Below are positions 63,847 to 64,000 of a DNA stretch of 64,000 nt, piece after piece. The notes beneath the pieces were generated by a model that worked only from the letters and a program-made list of their open reading frames with translations, did not search any database and was not told the DNA's origin. The stretch is taken from NCBI RefSeq assembly GCF_020166495.1, contig NZ_JAINZS010000005.1:186001-250000 (forward strand). Reading direction: 5' to 3'. The DNA is from Robertkochia aurantiaca (lineage in GTDB: Bacteria; Bacteroidota; Bacteroidia; Flavobacteriales; Flavobacteriaceae). The translations under genes were made by a program, and so were the position numbers. Positions within the stretch are counted from its first letter, which is position 1; each line of letters opens with the position of its first letter.

Positions 63847-64000
63847 TGGCAGATCAATCGACTACCCAGGAAATGTCATTTCTGGACCACCTCGAAGAAT
63901 TGCGGTGGCACCTGATACGCGCCACGCTTGCGGTGGTCATCATCGGTATTTTGGCCTTTATAGCCAAAGATTTCATTTTCGACACCATACTGTTTGGTCC
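63846..64000 (+). CDS. tatC: Sec-independent translocase TatC, N-terminal fragment
   Basis: Only the first 51 codons are in the window; the gene runs off the right edge. The peptide reads MADQSTTQEMSFLDHLEELRWHLIRA, in which the SFLDHLEELRWHLIRA segment is the TatC signature that binds twin-arginine signals, followed by the first membrane helix (LAVVIIGILAFIA). It starts at the A of the upstream stop codon (TAATG), so it is co-transcribed with the isomerase gene. Confidence 0.9.
   Translation, partial: MADQSTTQEMSFLDHLEELRWHLIRATLAVVIIGILAFIAKDFIFDTILFG

Noticed and set aside
1-64000. CRISPR arrays, tRNA or rRNA genes, insertion sequences, prophage
   Set aside because: None found on reading; gaps between genes are short and contain no repeat-spacer pattern or cloverleaf I can support.

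Overview
The window is one continuous piece of a bacterial chromosome of intermediate GC. It most likely comes from the phylum Bacteroidota, family Flavobacteriaceae. Evidence for this is a GldI-type gliding lipoprotein, a large SprB-repeat protein with a C-terminal type IX secretion (T9SS) sorting domain, TAnnTTTG-like -7 promoter elements with no consistent Shine-Dalgarno sequence, and family-typical genes (DUF3810, DUF349, LETM1-like, 2TM proteins, small AroE). About 49 protein genes fill almost all of the sequence. I see no rRNA, tRNA, CRISPR array, transposase or prophage.

Layout. 1-7.1 kb: rhomboid (cut by the window edge), mutL, a small membrane protein, ribH and a TPR membrane protein on the minus strand; then recF, a lipoprotein and a DciA-like gene on the plus strand; then ndk and a PhoD-like lipoprotein on the minus strand. 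7.2-11.2 kb: a DHH phosphoesterase, gldI, a cyclophilin-FKBP fusion and an esterase. 11.2-20.4 kb: pepD, DUF3810, two exported amidohydrolases, an rRNA/tRNA methyltransferase and a Ste24-type protease. 20.4-31.7 kb: rel, fur, purA, an OstA-like gene, an aminotransferase, a TPR protein, two DUF368 genes and aroE. 31.8-36 kb: a DUF349 protein and a TPR-containing sensor histidine kinase.

36.0-47.6 kb is the least explained region: three very large exported proteins (1623, 681 and 1571 residues) packed head to tail on the minus strand. They are a T9SS-sorted SprB-repeat protein, a fibronectin-III protein, and a beta-rich protein of no family I recognise with a barrel-like stretch. They look like one cell-surface system and are the best candidate here for something undescribed.

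48-51.4 kb holds two tandem exported serine hydrolases. 51.6-53.3 kb holds a YjdM-like zinc-ribbon protein and a LETM1-like protein. 53.3-56.2 kb is a compact LytS/LytTR two-component operon in which a 2TM domain occurs three times, twice as small proteins and once fused to the kinase. 56.4-64 kb holds an LD-carboxypeptidase, two GNAT acetyltransferases, a SnoaL-Dabb lipoprotein, a Tat-type aminotransferase, recQ, a KpsF-type isomerase and the start of tatC.

Most genes are core housekeeping or envelope functions: DNA repair and replication (mutL, recF, dciA-like, recQ), stringent response and iron or metal control (rel, fur), envelope biogenesis (OstA-like, DUF368, kpsF, LD-carboxypeptidase), protein folding outside the cytoplasm (gldI, cyclophilin-FKBP) and surface display. 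All functions are read from sequence motifs and remembered family features; no search was run.
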